DNA from: Theocolax elegans
Lineage: Eukaryota; Arthropoda; Insecta; Hymenoptera; Cerocephalidae
Assembly (NCBI GenBank): GCA_026168455.1
Contig: CM047431.1
Span: 20,386,502-20,450,501, forward strand
DNA length: 64,000 bases
Reading direction: 5' to 3'
In this document: piece by piece, positions 52,206 through 64,000 of the stretch
Layout: each line of letters starts with the position of its first letter
Numbering within the stretch: the stretch's first letter is position 1
Program-made: the position numbers and the translations under genes
The notes under the pieces: generated by a model
What the model saw: the letters and a program-made list of their open reading frames with translations, nothing else
What the model was told of the DNA's origin: nothing
The model's database searches: none

Positions 52206-54120
52206 GCCAACCTGCTTGAATATGTAAAAAAATTGTCACTTCCTGAAGACGATGTCCAGGTGGTCAGGGTGAACTCCGGGTCATCTGGACATCGTCTACT
52301 GGTAAGTAGTGTACCACCCTGCTTGAATATGCAAAAAAAAATTGTCACTTCCTGAAGACGATGTCCAGGTGGTCAGGGTGACATCCGGGTCATCTGGACA
52401 TCGTCTACTGGTATGTAGTGTGCCACCCTGCTTGAATATGCAAAAAAAATTGTCACTTCCTGAAGACGATGTCCAGGTGGTCAGGGTGACCTCCGGGTCA
52501 TCTGGACATCGTCTACTGGTAAGTAGTGTACCACCCTGCTTAAATATGCAAAAAAAAATTTTAACTTCCTGAAGACGATGTCCAGGTGGTCAGGGTGAAC
52601 TCCGGGTCATCTGGACATCGTCTACTGGTAAGTAGTATGCCACCCTGCTTGAATATGCAAAAAAAATTGTCACTTCCTGAAGACGATGTCCAGGTGCTCA
52701 GGGTGACCTCCGGGTCATCTGGACATCGTTACTGGTATGTAGTGTGCCACCCTGCTTGAATATGCAAAAAAATTGTCACTTCCTGAAGACGATGTCCAGG
52801 TGGTCAGGGTGACCTCCGGGTCATCTGGACATCGTCTACTGATATGTAGTGTGCCACCCTGCTTGAATATGCAAAAAAAATTGTCACTTCCTGAAGACGA
52901 TGTCCAGGTGGTCAGGGTGACCTCCGGGTCATCTGGACATCGTCTACGGTATGTAGTGTGCCACCCTGCTTGAATATGCAAAAAAAATTGTCACTTCCTG
53001 AAGACGATGTCCAGGTGGTCAGGGTGACCTCCGGTCCGGGTCATCTGGACATCGTCTACTGGTAAGTAGTGTACCACCCTGCTTGAATATGCAAAAAAAA
53101 TTGTCACTTCCTGAAGACGATGTCCAGGTGGTCAGGGTGACCTCCGGGTCATCTGGACATCGTCTACTGGTAAGTAGTGTACCACCCTGCTTAAATATGC
53201 AAAAAAAATTGTCACTTCCTGAAGACGACGTCCAGGTGGTCAGGGTGACCTCCGGGTCATCTGGACATCGTCTACTGGTAAGTAGTATGCCACCCTGCTT
53301 GAATATGCAAAAAAATTGTCACTTCCTGAAGACGATGTCCAGGTGCTCAGGGTGACCTCCGGGTCATCTGGACATCGTCTACTGGTATGTAGTGTGCCAC
53401 CCTGCTTGAATATGCAAAAAAAATTGTCACTTCCTGAAGACGATGTCCAGGTGGTCAGGGTGACCTCCGGGTCATCTGGACATCGTCTACTGGTATGTAG
53501 TGTGCCACCCTGCTTGAATATGCAAAAAAAATTGTCACTTCCTGAAGACGATGTCCAGGTGGTCAGGGTGACCTCCGGGTCATCTGGACATCGTCTACTG
53601 GTATGTAGTGTGCCACCCTGCTTGAATATGCAAAAAAAATTGTCACTTCCTGAAGACGATGTCCAGGTGGTCAGGGTGACCTCCGGGTCATCTGGACATC
53701 GTCTACTGGTAAGTAGTGTACCACCCTGCTTGAATATGCAAAAAAAATTGTCACTTCCTGAAGACGATGTCCAGGTGGTCAGGGTGACCTCCGGGTCATC
53801 TGGACATCGTCTACTGGTAAGTAGTGTACCACCCTGCTTAAATATGCAAAAAAAAATTGTCACTTCCTGAAGACGATGTCCAGGTGGTCAGGGTGACCTC
53901 CGGGTCATCTGGACATCGTCTACTGGTAAGTAGTATGCCACCCTGCTTGAATATGCAAAAAAAATTGTCACTTCCTGAAGACGATGTCCAGGTGGTCAGG
54001 GTGACCTCCGGGTCATCTGGACATCGTCTACTGGTAAGTAGTGTGCCACCCAGCTTGAATATGCAAAAAAAATTGTCACTTCCTGAAGACGATGTCTAGG
54101 TGGTCAGGGTACACCCCATA
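52206..54120. repeat. 108-bp minisatellite, 18 copies
   Basis: The marker GACGATGTCCAGG recurs about every 108 bp from 52248 to 54089 (18 times). Each unit contains GACGATGTCCAG and its inverse CTGGACATCGTC about 35 bp apart (hairpin), then CTACTGGTAAGTAGTG, CCACCCTGCTTGAATATGC and an A-run. Length changes occur mainly in the A-run, plus a 5-bp insertion at about 53032. Because 108 is a multiple of three, ORFs of 184 codons (+) and 207 codons (minus) appear; they are broken by A-run changes and are probably not genes. Confidence 0.93.
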
Positions 54121-54516
54121 CCACCACCCCTTCCCCCTTCAAATTTTACCCCTTTTAAAAAAGCAACTAAAAACATTAACCCCCAACAGTGCGTCAAAAA
54201 ACATGTGATACATCTATTTATCAAAAAATATCATCACTTCGACAATTACGTCATACAAATAGATTGACGTCACAGAAAGGGAGAAAGGTTTTTGATGGAA
54301 GCAGCTTAATATAATATAGATTTATTGTATATTTCACATATAGATATTTGAAAAGTGTATGTTATACTTGATTAATATTTATTTTATCTTCGAAAAATTG
54401 TGCATATTTTTAAAAACAATATATTAAATTTTAGGTCCGTTTTTATTTTATGAATTATATGAGGAATAAATAAACTAATACACATTCTTTCAAGTTATAT
54501 TCACAACTTTTTTTGG

Positions 54517-54520
<4 letters not shown>
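54121..54520. other. C-rich end of minisatellite and AT-rich spacer
   Basis: C-rich tail (CCCCATACCACCACCCCTTC) followed by AT-rich DNA. 54325-54520 resembles 45850-46090. No gene. Confidence 0.5.
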
Positions 54521-54565
<45 letters not shown>

Positions 54566-54845
54566 ATATATATGACATACATATATATATCATATTTATG
54601 ACATATATATAACATATAAATGACATATATATATAACATATATATGACATATATATATATATGTTGAATTCTGAATTCTTAGACACGGCGGAGGCGGCGG
54701 CGGCGGCGAAATATTTATATATTATAAAGAGATATAACATATATATATATGACATATATATATATATGTTGAATTCTGAATTCTTAGACACGGCGGCGGC
54801 GGCAAAATATTTATATATTATAGAGATATATATATATCTCTTTGC
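54521..54845. repeat. (CA)n and (AT)n microsatellites with duplicated GGC block
   Basis: (CA)n at about 54525-54563, then long (AT)n stretches. The block GTTGAATTCTGAATTCTTAG ACACGGCGG with (GGC)n and ATATTTATATATTATA occurs twice (54662-54730 and 54767-54825), differing in GGC copy number. Confidence 0.85.
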
Positions 54846-55192
54846 GGCCACTTCTCAAACAACTTGCTAACAGTTTTTACCTCTGTAGGCGTTCTCTCAC
54901 GGGATGGAAAAAATTTCGTCTCTTTCTATCTTTTGCATCTCCTATGACGCTATCTCTTTTTGTTGCCATCGAATGAAAAAGAAAGTGGAAATAGCAAAAA
55001 TTCGAGAATCGGAATTCAGCAAGCAACTTTAATAACATCGAATTTCTCCACTATGCACTTATGAATTCAAACCGGATTTATTGTAAAGTGAAAACTTATA
55101 TAAAAAATAGTTGTGAGATTTGTAATTGCATAAATAGATAGTATAATTTTAAATGTACGAAAATATAAAAAATCTGAGGGGTTAGTTAGCTG
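54846..55192. other. Spacer, no gene seen
   Basis: Mixed-composition DNA with no recognisable coding or repeat in this window. Confidence 0.35.
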
Positions 55193-55838
55193 TTGTAACG
55201 GTCACGCTGGGGATTAGGGCGTGGCGTCAAAGGCGAAATAAATAATTAAGTTGAATAAAATAATATTTATTATAATTACACCATAAAAGAAGTTTGGGCG
55301 CCAGCCGCGTACGATCGCGGCGAATTTATATTTTATGCTCGGCTGCGTGCGAGCTGCTGCTACTTGCTGCGCGAGGGGAGGGGAGGGGCGAAAAGGGGAA
55401 GCACACTTACGGTCAGGAGAGATCGTGAAATACCGGTGCAGGGCGTGCACCCACCTTATTACAGTGGAGATCGTCTCCTGGAGTTGCTGCACTGCGGTCA
55501 ATGCTCTCACACACACACACTCGAAACACACAAATATCGATCGTATTCGGTCGCGGATCGATTCCCGATGCTGCCTCAATGGCGTCCCGATGAGCTCTCT
55601 CGAGTTCGGGCTCGTTCGCCGCTTCGCTGGTCGGGCCCGACGTGCGCGCGCAGCTTCTCGCGTCGAGTCGCCCGTCGGCCGCCGTCGTCTCGCGCGCCTC
55701 GTGTAGTGAGTGCTCGCGGCCATGTTGATCAAGGCGGACGACGTTGCCGGGCTGCTGCTTCCCACGGAGAGGACGATGTTCCCGGTGATGCTTTATGAAA
55801 AAACAAAATTTGTTATAAATAATTATTAATTGTTACAT
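55193..55838. repeat. Possible LTR, GC-rich
   Basis: Starts TGTAACGGTCACGC and could end ATTGTTACA at 55838. The AATAAAATAATATTTATT, then GTTTGGGCGCCAGCCGC arrangement resembles 10690-10760 in the solo LTR. No target duplication matches, so the assignment is weak. ORFs here (up to 183 codons, on both strands) are Arg/Ala-rich overlaps without domains and look like GC-rich shadows. Confidence 0.35.
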
Positions 55839-56319
55839 TTAATTGTCTAAATATATGCTTTCACAACTTTATAAAAATACTTTAGAATGATGTATTTGAG
55901 TTTTTATTTTACATTATTTAAACCATAGTTACGCCTTAAATTATGTTTGGATAATTTTGCATGCAACTGTATTCATATATATATGAATATGAATATATAT
56001 ATATGAATTCAATTGTGCGCTTAATTATTGAATCTAAATTTAAGTATAAGTAATAATCTTGGCCACTGATTTTACACAGTATTTGCATCATCCAATTTTT
56101 ATCATTTTGAGTAACCTAACAAAAACCTGCATGAGACTTTTGTTTATAAGTACTTAGAAATTTACTAAATCTAATAAGGTGTATAATAATGCAAATAAAT
56201 TCTATTAGAGCAGTTAGAAAAATAATTTGTAATCTCTATTTTTTTACAGTATAATAAATATAATATTTAAGAAGTATTAAATAATTAATTTTATTATTTA
56301 ACAAATTGAAATTTTAATA
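55839..56319. other. AT-rich spacer before assembly gap
   Basis: AT-rich with a small palindromic ATATATATGAATATGAATATATATAT near 55977-56003. No gene. Confidence 0.4.
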
Positions 56320-56419
56320 NNNNNNNNNNNNNNNNNNNNNNNNNNNNNNNNNNNNNNNNNNNNNNNNNNNNNNNNNNNNNNNNNNNNNNNNNNNNNNNNN
56401 NNNNNNNNNNNNNNNNNNN
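56320..56419. other. Assembly gap (100 N)
   Basis: A run of exactly 100 N. It abuts the left end of the satellite, so the true array length is unknown. Confidence 1.
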
Positions 56420-59400
56420 TGAAAGAAATTGTGGCATATTAATGTTCATTAATATTGACTGGTAAAATGATGTATATTTTAAATTTTTACTGACCCATAC
56501 AGTTATATTCTGTAAAATATCAGCTGATATTTATATTTTTTATTACATATAATATTGAGCAAACTATAGATTTCATCATTATAATATATTAAAAAATAAA
56601 TTGATTGACAGAAACAATAAAATATCTCAGATGGTAGAAAGAAAGCCTCCGGAGTTAAAGATCGAACATTCAAATCCGCGAACAATAAAGTTTTTTTTAT
56701 TTTTTTCAATATTTCATAAATTTTTCTACATACAGATAAATTTACTTGAAAGAAATTGTGGCATAATTAATTTTCATGAATATTGGCTGGTAAAAATGAT
56801 GTATATTTAAAATTTTTAATCAAAATGTTCTGACCCATACAGTTATATTCTGTAAAATATCAGCAGATATTTATATTTTTTATTACATATAATATAATAA
56901 AATAGCTCAGATGGTAGAAAGAAAGCCTCCGGAGTTAAAGATCGGAGATTCAAATCCGCGAACAATAAATTTTTTTTTTTTTTTAATATTTCATAAATTT
57001 TCTACATACAGATAAATTTTCTTGAAAGAAATTGTGGCATATATTAATTTTCATTAATATTGACTGGTAAAAATGATGTATATTTAAAATTTTTACTGAC
57101 CCATACAGTTATATTCTGTAAAATATCAGCTGATATTTATATTTTTTATTACATATAATATTGAGCAGCAATAGATTTCATTATTATAATATATTAAAAA
57201 ATAAATTGATTGACAGAAACAATAAAATATCCCAGATGGTAGAAAGAAAGCCTCCGGAGTTAAAGATCGACCATTAAAATCCGCGAACAATAAAGTTTTT
57301 TTTATTTTTTTTAATATTTCATAAATTTTCTACATACAGATAAATTTTCTTGAAAGAAATTGTGGCATATATTAATGTTCATTAATATTGACTGGTAAAA
57401 ATGATGTATATTTTAAATTTTTACTGACCCATACAGTTATATTCTGTAAAAAATCAGCTGATAGTTATATTTTTTAGTACATAGAATATTGAGCAGCAAT
57501 AGATTTCATCATTATAATATATTAAAAAATAAATTGATTGACAGGAACAATAAAATATCTCAGATGGTAGAAAGAAAGCCTCCGGAGTTAAAGATCGAAC
57601 ATTCAAATCCGCGAACAATAAAGTTTTTTTTATTTTTTTCAATATTTCATAAATTTTTCTACATACAGATAAATTTACTTGAAAGAAATTGTGGCATAAT
57701 TAATTTTCATGAATATTGGCTGGTAAAAATGATGTATATTTAAAATTTTTAATCAAAATGTTCTGACCCATACAGTTATATTCTGTAAAATATCAGCAGA
57801 TATTTATATTTTTTATTACATATAATATAATAAAATAGCTCAGATGGTAGAAAGAAAGCCTCCGGAGTTAAAGATCGGAGATTCAAATCCGCGAACAATA
57901 AATTTTTTTTTTTTTTTAATATTTCATAAATTTTCTACATACAGATAAATTTTCTTGAAAGAAATTGTGGCATATATTAATTTTCATTAATATTGACTGG
58001 TAAAAATGATGTATATTTAAAATTTTTACTGACCCATACAGTTATATTCTGTAAAATATCAGCTGATATTTATATTTTTTATTACATATAATATTGAGCA
58101 GCAATAGATTTCATTATTATAATATATTAAAAAATAAATTGATTGACAGAAACAATAAAATATCCCAGATGGTAGAAAGAAAGCCTCCGGAGTTAAAGAT
58201 CGACCATTAAAATCCGCGAACAATAAAGTTTTTTTTATTTTTTTTAATATTTCATAAATTTTCTACATACAGATAAATTTTCTTGAAAGAAATTGTGGCA
58301 TATATTAATGTTCATTAATATTGACTGGTAAAAATGATGTATATTTTAAATTTTTACTGACCCATACAGTTATATTCTGTAAAATATCAGCTGATATTTA
58401 TATTTTTTATTACATATAATATTGAGCAAACTATAGATTTCATCATTATAATATATTAAAAAATAAATTGATGGACAGAAACAATAAAATATCTCAGATG
58501 GTAGAAAGAAAGCCTCCGGAGTTAAAGATCGAACATTCAAATCCGCGAACAATAAAGTTTTTTTTATTTTTTTCAATATTTCATAAATTTTTCTACATAC
58601 AGATAAATTTACTTGAAAGAAATTGTGGCATAATTAATTTTCATGAATATTGGCTGGTAAAAATGATGTATATTTAAAATTTTTAATCAAAATGTTCTGA
58701 CCCATACAGTTATATTCTGTAAAATATCAGCAGATATTTATATTTTTTATTACATATAATATAATAAAATAGCTCAGATGGTAGAAAGAAAGCCTCCGGA
58801 GTTAAAGATCGGAGATTCAAATCCGCGAACAATAAATTTTTTTTTTTTTTTAATATTTCATAAATTTTCTACATACAGATAAATTTTCTTGAAAGAAATT
58901 GTGGCATATATTAATTTTCATTAATATTGACTGGTAAAAATGATGTATATTTAAAATTTTTACTGACCCATACAGTTATATTCTGTAAAATATCAGCTGA
59001 TATTTATATTTTTTATTACATATAATATTGAGCAGCAATAGATTTCATTATTATAATATATTAAAAAATAAATTGATTGACAGAAACAATAAAATATCCC
59101 AGATGTTAGAAAGAAAGCCTCCGGAGTTAAAGATCGACCATTAAAATCCGCGAACAATAAAGTTTTTTTTATTTTTTTCAATATTTCATAAATTTTTCTA
59201 CACAGATAAACTTACTTCTATACAGATAAATTTACTTGAAAGAAATTGTGGTATATATTAATTTTCATGAATATTGACTGGTAAATGATGTATATTTAAA
59301 ATTTTTAATCAAAATGTTCTGACCCATACAGTTATATTCTGTAAAAAATCAGCTGATAGTTATATTTTTTAGTACATAGAATATTGAGCAGCAATAGATT

Positions 59401-61764
59401 TCATCATTATAATATATTAAAAAATAAATTGATTGACAGGAACAATAAAATATCTCAGATGGTAGAAAGAAAGCCTCCGGAGTTAAAGATCGAACATTCA
59501 AATCCGCGAACAATAAAGTTTTTTTTATTTTTTTCAATATTTCATAAATTTTTCTACATACAGATAAATTTACTTGAAAGAAATTGTGGCATAATTAATT
59601 TTCATGAATATTGGCTGGTAAAAATGATGTATATTTAAAATTTTTAATCAAACTGTTCTGACCCATACAGTTATATTCTGTAAAATATCAGCAGATATTT
59701 ATATTTTTTATTACATATAATATAATAAAATAGCTCAGATGGTAGAAAGAAAGCCTCCGGAGTTAAAGATCGGAGATTCAAATCCGCGAACAATAAATTT
59801 TTTTTTTTTTTTAATATTTCATAAATTTTCTACATACAGATAAATTTTCTTGAAAGAAATTGTGGCATATATTAATTTTCATTAATATTGACTGGTAAAA
59901 ATGATGTATATTTAAAATTTTTACTGACCCATACAGTTATATTCTGTAAAATATCAGCTGATATTTATATTTTTTATTACATATAATATTGAGCAGCAAT
60001 AGATTTCATTATTATAATATATTAAAAAATAAATTGATTGACAGAAACAATAAAATATCCCAGATGTTAGAAAGAAAGCCTCCGGAGTTAAAGATCGACC
60101 ATTAAAATCCGCGAACAATAAAGTTTTTTTTATTTTTTTCAATATTTCATAAATTTTTCTACACAGATAAACTTACTTCTATACAGATAAATTTACTTGA
60201 AAGAAATTGTGGTATATATTAATTTTCATGAATATTGACTGGTAAATGATGTATATTTAAAATTTTTAATCAAAATGTTCTGACCCATACAGTTATATTC
60301 TGTAAAAAATCAGCTGATAGTTATATTTTTTAGTACATAGAATATTGAGCAGCAATAGATTTCATCATTATAATATATTAAAAAATAAATTGATTGACAG
60401 GAACAATAAAATATCTCAGATGGTAGAAAGAAAGCCTCCGGAGTTAAAGATCGAACATTCAAATCCGCGAACAATAAAGTTTTTTTTATTTTTGTCAATA
60501 TTTCATAAATTTTTCTACATACAGATAAATTTACTTGAAAGAAATTGTGGCATATATTAATTTTCATGAATATTGGCTGGTAAAAATGATGTATATTTAA
60601 AATTTTTAATCAAAATGTTCTGACCCATACAGTTATATTCTGTAAAATATCAGCAGATATTTATATTTTTTATTACATATAATATAAATTTTTTAGTACA
60701 TAGAATATTGAGCAGCAATAGATTTCATCATTATAATATATTAAAAAATAAATTGATTGACAGGAACAATAAAATATCTCAGATGGTAGAAAGAAAGCCT
60801 CCGGAGTTAAAGATCGAACATTCAAATCCGCGAACAATAAAGTTTTTTTTATTTTTTTCAATATTTCATAAATTTTTCTACATACAGATAAATTTACTTG
60901 AAAGAAATTGTGGCATAATTAATTTTCATGAATATTGGCTGGTAAAAATGATGTATATTTAAAATTTTTAATCAAAATGTTCTGGCCCATACAGTTATAT
61001 TCTGTAAAATATCAGCAGATATTTATATTTTTTATTACATATAATATAATAAAATAGCTCAGATGGTAGAAAGAAAGCCTCCGGAGTTAAAGATCGGAGA
61101 TTCAAATCCGCGAACAATAAATTTTTTTTTTTTTTCAATATTTCATAAATTTTTCTACATACAGATAAATTTACTTGAAAGAAATTGTGGCATATATTAA
61201 TTTTCATGAATATTGGCTGGTAAAAATGATGTATATTTAAAATTTTTAATCAAAATGTTCTGACCCATACAGTTATATTCTGTAAAATATCAGCAGATAT
61301 TTATATTTTTTATTACATATAATATAATAAAATAGCTCAGATGGTAGAAAGAAAGCCTCCGGAGTTAAAGATCGGAGATTCAAATCCGCGAACAATAAAT
61401 TTTTTTTTTTTTTTTAATATTTCATAAATTTTCTACATACAGATAAATTTTCTTGAAAGAAATTGTGGCATATATTAATTTTCATTAATATTGACTGGTA
61501 AAAATGATGTATATTTAAAATTTTTACTGACCCATACAGTTATATTCTGTAAAATATCAGCTGATATTTATATTTTTTATTACATATAATATTGAGCAGC
61601 AATAGATTTCATTAATATATTAAAAAATAAATTGATTGACAGAAACAATAAAATATCCCAGATGTTAGAAAGAAAGCCTCCGGAGTTAAAGATCGACCAT
61701 TAAAATCCGCGAACAATAAAGTTTTTTTTATTTTTTTCAATATTTCATAAATTTTTCTACATAC
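56420..61764 (+). repeat. tRNA-like satellite array 2 with higher-order repeat
   Basis: Seventeen copies of CCTCCGGAGTTAAAG, at about 56646, 56926, 57251, 57579, 57859, 58184, 58514, 58793, 59118, 59474, 59754, 60078, 60434, 60798, 61078, 61355 and 61677. Spacing cycles roughly 280, 325, then 330 or 356, so three monomers form a 934- to 960-bp higher unit. Most monomers have an A box (TAGCTCAGATGGTAGA or CTCAGATGGTAGA), a B box (GATTCAAATCC or variants) and a T-run. Short ORFs repeating in both strands here are shadows. Confidence 0.92.
56626..56700 (+). ncRNA. Representative tRNA-like unit of the satellite
   Basis: A-box-like CTCAGATGGTAGA, core GCCTCCGGAGTTAAAG, B-box-like CATTCAAATCC, CGCGAACAATAAAG and an eight-T run. 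No acceptor stem forms. It is repeated 17 times in this array and four times in array 1. Monomers at 56926, 57859, 58793, 59754, 61078 and 61355 have the better GATTCAAATCC box. Confidence 0.55.
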
Positions 61765-62430
61765 TGTTACGTACGTAACTTGAGATTGTGTGGGATTCAG
61801 GTTGCGGTTTGCCACCAACCGAAGCTGGTAGGCACGATTGGAGGATCGGGTTAAATGAGAAAGATGAAGTCCCTTTTACTGTTCTTTATTCTTCCTAATT
61901 TAGGAGAAAGGCCTCTGTGTGTGTGTGTGTGTGTGTATACGAGCTTGTCTGTTCGTGCGTCGATCGTGGGGCGTCAACGGATCTCCTCTGTTCGATCGCT
62001 TCGTTTGTGCGTTGAATCTGTTCTGTCTAAGACTGCCTGGTCGGGGCGCCGGTTCTTCTCTATGTGTGACCGCCTAGCCTGGGCGCCGGATCTGTTCTGC
62101 CACGAATTCGGCGGATCGGCTGCTCGAGGAGCGTTCCGCCTGTGGTGGGAGGCTCCTGGAGTCAGCGTTTCCTTGCTGCGTGGATTCGGGGTTTTTCCGT
62201 AGATACTCCGTGGGCAATGCCAAAATTGCTATGGTTGCAATATTGGCCTAGCAACAAGTATCTATAGCTTATTGGACGAATCGCGTCCGAGTAGCTTTCC
62301 GCGAAGGCTGCGTGGTCAGCGCGAGTCAGCGCGACGTCAACGATGTTCGCTGTCGATCGGACCGGATGCAATATGACGCTTAACTATTTATTGCGCCATC
62401 GCAAATGGTTTTGCTGCGATAATTGAAGTA
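61765..62430. other. Sequence starting TGTTACG at the satellite break
   Basis: The last monomer stops at TCTACATAC and foreign sequence TGTTACGTACGTAAC begins. AATAAAGAAC reads on the minus strand near 61882, and a (GT)n run lies at 61915-61936. It could be the edge of an LTR element in minus orientation, but no second end was found. ORFs 61855-62202 and others have no domain. Confidence 0.35.
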
Positions 62431-64000
62431 TTGCGCGGTACACGTAGATCCAACATGATCTTGGATCGTACGTTACACGTCCGAAGCCGCGGCGGCGACG
62501 TCCTCGTCGTCGGTTTAGTCGTTTTTTTTTTTAGTGTGAATAGAGAGAAAAAATATTTTTTTTTTTTACATACGAATTGTGTGTGTGTGGTGTGGATGGT
62601 GTGTGTTTTTGTGTGTGGGTGCATGGCCGCGTGCCATTTCACATTTGTTTTCGTAGGCCTTTCTCCTTGTCGTACAATTTTTCCTTTGTATTAATGATCT
62701 ATATGTGTATGTATTTGCGTTACAAACGATTTATTTCTTGTATAACGTATTATATGTGTTTGTGTTGCGTGTGAGTATTGTGAAATGTGATTTTCCTTTT
62801 GATTCGGCTTTTTTGTATATCATGCATGGTAGTCATGCGGTTCGGTGACCGATATTTCTTGAACTCGGTCGGTCAGCTGTTTTGGGTTTTCGCTTACAAT
62901 TATGGTGCTTTTAAGTAGTTGCTTCTAATGAATTGAGTTTACATGAGTTTCTAGATTGGTGTTCGCGTGTCTCTTGTGTTCGCGACATTTTGGGAATATT
63001 GTTTCCAAGCCACAACTAATTATACGGATAATTCTATGAGGATCACTCCGAAGGGTTCGGATGTGTGTTTAAAAAAAATACAACAATTTGTTTTCACTGA
63101 TCTATACTTTTGGTGCGCTATTTTTGCACTGTCTAATGTAGGGTTAATTCGGATTTATGCGAGTCGCTCTGCGCGTTGCTGTCTGTATTAGTGAAGCAGA
63201 TTCCGCGGTGTTCAGAGCCCCTTTTCCTTATTAAGTTTCAGATTGACAGCTATACATTCATTTTGAGTATTTTATTGTTGTTAAGTTAGGAGATAATTTT
63301 AGTTATTGTAATTAATTTAGTTAATTGTTTATGGTTTTCGGTGGTTAATTGCTATTATCTGTTTGGTTTTCTTATAGATTCAAGTTGTGTTTGAAAAATA
63401 ACTGAAATATAATATTTAAAAAAATTTTGAGAAATTGTAGTTATTTACCAAGTTTGTAGTTTTGATTATTTATTTATATCAATTCGTCAATGAAAGAAAT
63501 GTAAACTCTTGATTAAAATATATCCAAAGTCACTGTGCGGGCAGACAGGGTGAGGTATCGCAAGAATGAGCCAGTTTCAAAAGTAAACAAATCGACTATA
63601 ACTCGATAACGCTTGCTTGGATCGATCCGGCACAAGGTGCATTCGATTCCTTGATCAAAATTAGAGTTTAGAAGTCCTCCACCGAATTTTCGAAAAAACG
63701 CTTCCTTTTCGAGTTTTGTGGCGTTAAAGTGCATCCAGTAGCTCGCGACTCGGAGCGCATGCATATGCACTGTACTAGTGTGCGTGCCGGCGCAACTTCA
63801 CGTATACCACTACGGCTTTTCTACTCGTCGGTGCGTGTACGTGGGTCGCGTTAGTGTGCGTGCGGTGCAACCTGCCGGCTGCTGAGTAGCTCGTGGCTCC
63901 TTTTTATTTTACTTTTTTGTTATTTTATGTAATTTCGTACATTGGAGTATGTGGCCCTCTTTATTTATTTATGGTTGTTGTTATATTAAAAGTCGAAAAT
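62431..64000. other. Unassigned right-end DNA
   Basis: T/G-rich DNA with a poly-T stretch (62521-62532) and a GT-rich block (62580-62625). The minus-strand ORF 63513-63770 (85 codons) is the cleanest open stretch but has no recognisable domain. No gene can be supported. Confidence 0.35.

Noticed and set aside
52342..54099. Long ORFs on both strands of the minisatellite (up to 207 codons)
   Set aside because: They arise because the unit length is a multiple of three and lacks stops in those frames. A-run length changes break them repeatedly and there is no start context or domain.
52206..54120. CRISPR-like array
   Set aside because: Units are fully repeated without unique spacers, the period is 108 bp, and the genome is eukaryotic.
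55214..55798. 183-, 144- and 123-codon ORFs as genes
   Set aside because: They overlap on opposite strands in a GC-rich block, are Arg/Ala-biased and lack motifs. The block looks LTR-like.
56503..61818. Repeated small ORFs on both strands of the satellite
   Set aside because: They are translations of the same tRNA-like core and T-run in each monomer, with no independent coding evidence.

Overview
This is a eukaryotic, almost certainly insect, repeat-rich window. The evidence is AT-rich DNA, Ty3/Gypsy and Penelope-like retroelements, a tRNA-derived SINE, TA- and TTAA-flanked miniature DNA transposons, microsatellites, two satellite arrays and an assembly gap of 100 N (56320-56419). I see no bacterial operon, rRNA or intact host protein-coding gene. 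A hymenopteran such as an ant would fit, but the sequence does not prove it. Nearly every readable coding segment belongs to a mobile element.

Layout, left to right. 1-420 is a foldback MITE. 687-8014 is a decayed env-carrying Gypsy element (Gypsy-A, + strand) with two LTR remnants, broken pol and env, and two related TA-flanked insertions (3347-4282, 7059-7319). 9364-10388 is a TA-flanked TIR element. 10630-11817 is a solo LTR with ACGT target duplication. 12687-13994 is an internally deleted Penelope-like element (PLE-1, minus strand) with inverted terminal repeats. 14432-19252 is a degraded Gypsy (Gypsy-B, + strand) whose gag is split by a PLE 3' fragment with a 13-bp target duplication. 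19269-20977 holds a tRNA-like repeat and an unrecognised pseudogene split by a tRNA-derived SINE.

21270-39733 is a three-layer nest. Old Gypsy-C (minus strand) is split in its RNase H by a ~2.04-kb solo LTR (AATT duplication). That LTR is split by a nearly full-length young Gypsy (Gypsy-D, 23684-34521, TACC duplication, LTRs differing at about seven sites). Gypsy-D has a 928-codon gag, protease, RT/RNase H and a tRNA-Arg-type primer site. Its integrase core is deleted and its RNase H carries an amber codon. Its 2.7-kb leader contains repeated hairpins with compensatory base changes.

40760-45740 holds a second tRNA-like repeat copy split by a TA MITE, a TIR element carrying a tRNA-like Pol III unit, a short tRNA-like satellite, and a 641-bp-arm hairpin. 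46177-49254 is a PLE with an intact 810-codon RT/GIY-YIG ORF (PLE-3, minus strand), inverted terminal repeats and hammerhead-like motifs. 52206-54120 is an 18-copy 108-bp minisatellite open on both strands. 56420-61764 is a 17-copy tRNA-like satellite with a three-monomer higher-order repeat. The right end (61765-64000) holds no gene I can name.

The elements act on one another by insertion and by supplying parts. PLE-3 is the only element whose coding sequence looks intact. Gypsy-D has intact cis signals but would need integrase from elsewhere. At least five unrelated repeats carry tRNA-like Pol III promoter boxes, which is the most recurrent theme in the window.
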